Under the pieces are notes generated by a model. It had not been told where the DNA came from. It ran no database searches and worked only from the letters and a program-made list of their open reading frames with translations. From positions 1-6,757 of the forward strand of contig DYZF01000217.1 of assembly GCA_020741375.1 (NCBI GenBank): a DNA stretch of 6,757 bases. The letters run 5' to 3'. The translations under genes were made by a program, and so were the position numbers. Of the stretch, positions 5,804 to 6,757 are shown in pieces (within the stretch, counting starts at the first letter, position 1; each line of letters opens with the position of its first letter). Source of the DNA: Tessaracoccus flavescens. Lineage in GTDB: Bacteria; Actinomycetota; Actinomycetes; Propionibacteriales; Propionibacteriaceae.

Positions 5804-6184
5804 ATGGAGCTCCCTCTGGTTCTGCACGACGCCGACTGCGGATTCTGCGCCCGCTGTGCGCGCGTGATCCCGCGGCTTCGCGCCAAGGTGGTGGTGTCGT
5901 CGCTGCAAGCCGAGGACCTGGATGCCTTGGGCGTCGACGCTGAGCGGGCCGCCAGCGAGATGCCCGTTGTGATGCCCGATGGCTCCGTCGCGTGGGGGCA
6001 TCAGGCGTGGGCGGAGATACTGAAGGCCTGCCCGCCGCCACTGCGATGGGCCGGGGTGGCGCTGGGTTCTCGGGCGATGGAGCGGCCGGGCGCAGCGGTC
6101 TACCGCTGGGTCGCGGGGCGCCGCCACGAGCTGCCGGGTTCCGACGGAACGTGCGCGGTGCCGTCGAGGGATGGCGCTTTGTAG
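5804..6184 (+). CDS. DCC-family (DUF393) thiol-disulfide oxidoreductase-like protein
   Basis: This 126-residue, probably cytosolic protein has the DUF393/DCC signature at its N-terminus: LVLHDADCGFCARC, with D11-C12 and C15 forming the DxxC-type redox pair and an extra C18. The family usually has a YDGDCxxC lead, so HDADC is a mild variant. The rest follows the family plan: a beta strand AKVVVSSLQ, then MPVVMPDGSVAWGHQAWAEIL, a Pro-rich PPPLRWAG and a C-terminal Tyr/Arg helix (AAVYRWVAGRRHELPG). A thioredoxin-like fold and redox role are assumed from the family; substrates are unknown. The frame is open 15 codons further upstream, but the TACACT box 7 nt before 5804 and the family N-terminus favour this start. 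It is divergent from yajQ, and its end lies 58 nt before tRNA-Tyr. Confidence 0.85.
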   Translation: MELPLVLHDADCGFCARCARVIPRLRAKVVVSSLQAEDLDALGVDAERAASEMPVVMPDGSVAWGHQAWAEILKACPPPLRWAGVALGSRAMERPGAAVYRWVAGRRHELPGSDGTCAVPSRDGAL

Positions 6185-6208
6185 CATCGGGGGAGTGGCT
6201 GCTAAGCT
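6179..6208 (+). promoter_or_regulatory. Probable tRNA-Tyr promoter
   Basis: TTGTAG (6179-6184) and TAAGCT (6203-6208) are separated by 18 nt. The predicted start near 6215 lies about 28 nt before the mature tRNA. The -35 overlaps the DCC gene stop codon. Confidence 0.45.
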
Positions 6209-6217
6209 CTTGCGTCG

Positions 6218-6231
6218 CTGGGCTTGCCCAG
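6218..6231 (+). repeat. Short perfect hairpin in the tRNA-Tyr 5' leader
   Basis: CTGGGC and GCCCAG form a perfect 6-bp inverted repeat with a two-base TT centre, 11 nt before the mature tRNA. It is not followed by a T-run, so it does not look like an intrinsic terminator for the upstream gene. It may fold in the pre-tRNA leader or be a protein-binding dyad. Confidence 0.3.
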
Positions 6232-6242
6232 TCACAAACCCT

Positions 6243-6327
6243 GGCAGGTTGCCCGAGCGGCCAAAGGGAGCGGTCTGTAAAACCGTCGGCGTAGCCTACG
6301 CTGGTTCGAATCCAGCACCTGCCACCA
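6243..6327 (+). tRNA. tRNA-Tyr (anticodon GTA), CCA encoded
   Basis: The acceptor stem is GGCAGGT (6243-6249) with ACCTGCC (6317-6323), discriminator A6324 and an encoded CCA at 6325-6327. The anticodon stem GCGGT/ACCGT (6270-6274 / 6282-6286, with one G-U pair) encloses loop CTGTAAA, with anticodon GTA at 6277-6279. A long class II variable arm (6287-6299) precedes the T arm GCTGG-TTCGAAT-CCAGC (6300-6316). The extended variable arm is expected for bacterial tRNA-Tyr. It appears to be a single-gene unit with its own promoter and terminator. Confidence 0.97.
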
Positions 6328-6363
6328 GGCCTCGAATCGGATTGGTTCGAGGCCTGATCTTTT
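6327..6363 (+). terminator. Rho-independent terminator of tRNA-Tyr
   Basis: A perfect 10-bp stem AGGCCTCGAA (6327-6336) / TTCGAGGCCT (6346-6355) with a 9-nt loop is followed by GATCTTTT. The first base of the stem is the last A of the tRNA's CCA, so tRNA maturation must open or cut into the base of this hairpin. It also insulates deoD, which starts 22 nt after the T-run. Confidence 0.85.
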
Positions 6364-6385
6364 CCCTCGACTGAAAGGGCCAACG

Positions 6386-6757
6386 ATGGCCACTCCGCAC
6401 ATCGCTTGCGAACCCGGTGATATCGCCGAACTCGTCATCATGCCCGGCGACCCGAAGCGCGCCGAACGCATCGCCAAGACCCGCATGGAGAACGTTCGTC
6501 TGGTCTCCGACGTGCGCGGCATCGGCGCGTGGACCGGCACCGTCGACGGCGTCCCGATGACGGCGATGGCGTCCGGCATGGGCGTGCCGTCGCTGTCGAT
6601 CTACGCCACCGAGCTGTTCTCGCAGTACGGAGTCAAGCGCATCGTTCGCGTCGGCACCTGCGGCGGCATCTCCGACAAGGTCAAGGTCCGCGACATCATC
6701 GTCGGCTCCTCCGCGCACACCAACTCGGCGGTCTCGACGATCGACATCCCGGGCGTG
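6386..6757 (+). CDS. deoD: Purine nucleoside phosphorylase, DeoD type (N-terminal part, cut by window edge)
   Basis: The frame is open from ATG 6386 to the window end, giving 124 codons of a protein normally about 235-240 long. It is a hexameric cytosolic enzyme that phosphorolyses purine (deoxy)nucleosides to free base and (deoxy)ribose-1-phosphate for purine salvage. The match is clear throughout: MATPHIACEPGDIAELVIMP at the start, then GDPKRAERIA, DVRGIGAWTGT, ASGMGVPSLSIYATEL, RIVRVGTCGG and VKVRDIIVG. Active-site residues visible (counting the initial Met) are H5, the phosphate ligands R25, R44 and R88, and T91 where E. coli has Ser. The start has a GAAAGGG site 6 nt upstream. The promoter is not obvious: the 22 nt after the tRNA terminator leave little room, so it may overlap the terminator or depend on read-through from the tRNA promoter. 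Confidence 0.95.
   Translation, partial: MATPHIACEPGDIAELVIMPGDPKRAERIAKTRMENVRLVSDVRGIGAWTGTVDGVPMTAMASGMGVPSLSIYATELFSQYGVKRIVRVGTCGGISDKVKVRDIIVGSSAHTNSAVSTIDIPGV

Noticed and set aside
6300..6327. tRNA-Tyr 3' end as a possible phage/island attachment site
   Set aside because: No integrase gene and no second copy of the tRNA end in the window; downstream is an intact housekeeping gene.
1..6757. CRISPR arrays, insertion sequences, toxin-antitoxin or defence islands
   Set aside because: No regularly spaced repeats, transposase motifs or terminal inverted repeats were seen. The SWIM/SNF2 helicase alone, without nuclease or partner genes in view, is not evidence of a defence system.

Overview
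This is a high-GC window with strong G/C bias at third codon positions, typical of an actinobacterium. An MptB-type polyprenol-phosphomannose mannosyltransferase, a SWIM-zinc-finger SNF2-type helicase and several apparently leaderless genes with TANNNT -10 boxes just before the ATG all fit Actinomycetota. A Propionibacteriaceae-like host is my guess, but the window alone does not settle it.

Layout. (1) Bases 1-1289, minus strand: the first ~430 codons of a large SNF2-family helicase with an N-terminal SWIM zinc finger, running off the left edge. (2) Bases 1290-1342: a compact divergent promoter region with two TAGACT -10 boxes and a 22-bp imperfect dyad between them. (3) Bases 1343-4028, plus strand: four overlapping genes. 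The first three encode complex I / group 4 hydrogenase-like peripheral-arm subunits: NuoB-like with all four N2-cluster cysteines, NuoC-like, and a NuoI-like 2x[4Fe-4S] ferredoxin. The fourth is an MptB-like membrane mannosyltransferase. No NuoD/large-subunit gene and no ion-pumping membrane subunit is present. (4) Bases 3980-4906, minus strand: exodeoxyribonuclease III, overlapping the mannosyltransferase gene tail-to-tail by 49 bp. (5) Bases 4941-5120, plus strand: a small, probably real 59-residue single-span membrane protein. Bases 5121-5246 hold nothing I can support. (6) Bases 5247-5738, minus strand: YajQ-family nucleotide/c-di-GMP-binding protein, divergent from (7) a leaderless DCC-family (DUF393) thiol-disulfide protein at 5804-6184. 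(8) Bases 6243-6327: class II tRNA-Tyr(GTA) with encoded CCA, its own likely promoter, and a strong intrinsic terminator beginning at the last base of the tRNA. (9) Bases 6386-6757: the first 124 codons of DeoD-type purine nucleoside phosphorylase, running off the right edge.

Most of the window is housekeeping: DNA repair, nucleoside salvage, a tRNA and cell-envelope glycosylation. The most unusual part is the short redox cassette at 1343-2545. It encodes the electron-transfer (Fe-S) half of a complex I-like enzyme without its catalytic large subunit or membrane arm, and is overlapped by a lipid-linked-sugar glycosyltransferase gene. It must either work with subunits encoded elsewhere or form an electron-transfer module of its own.
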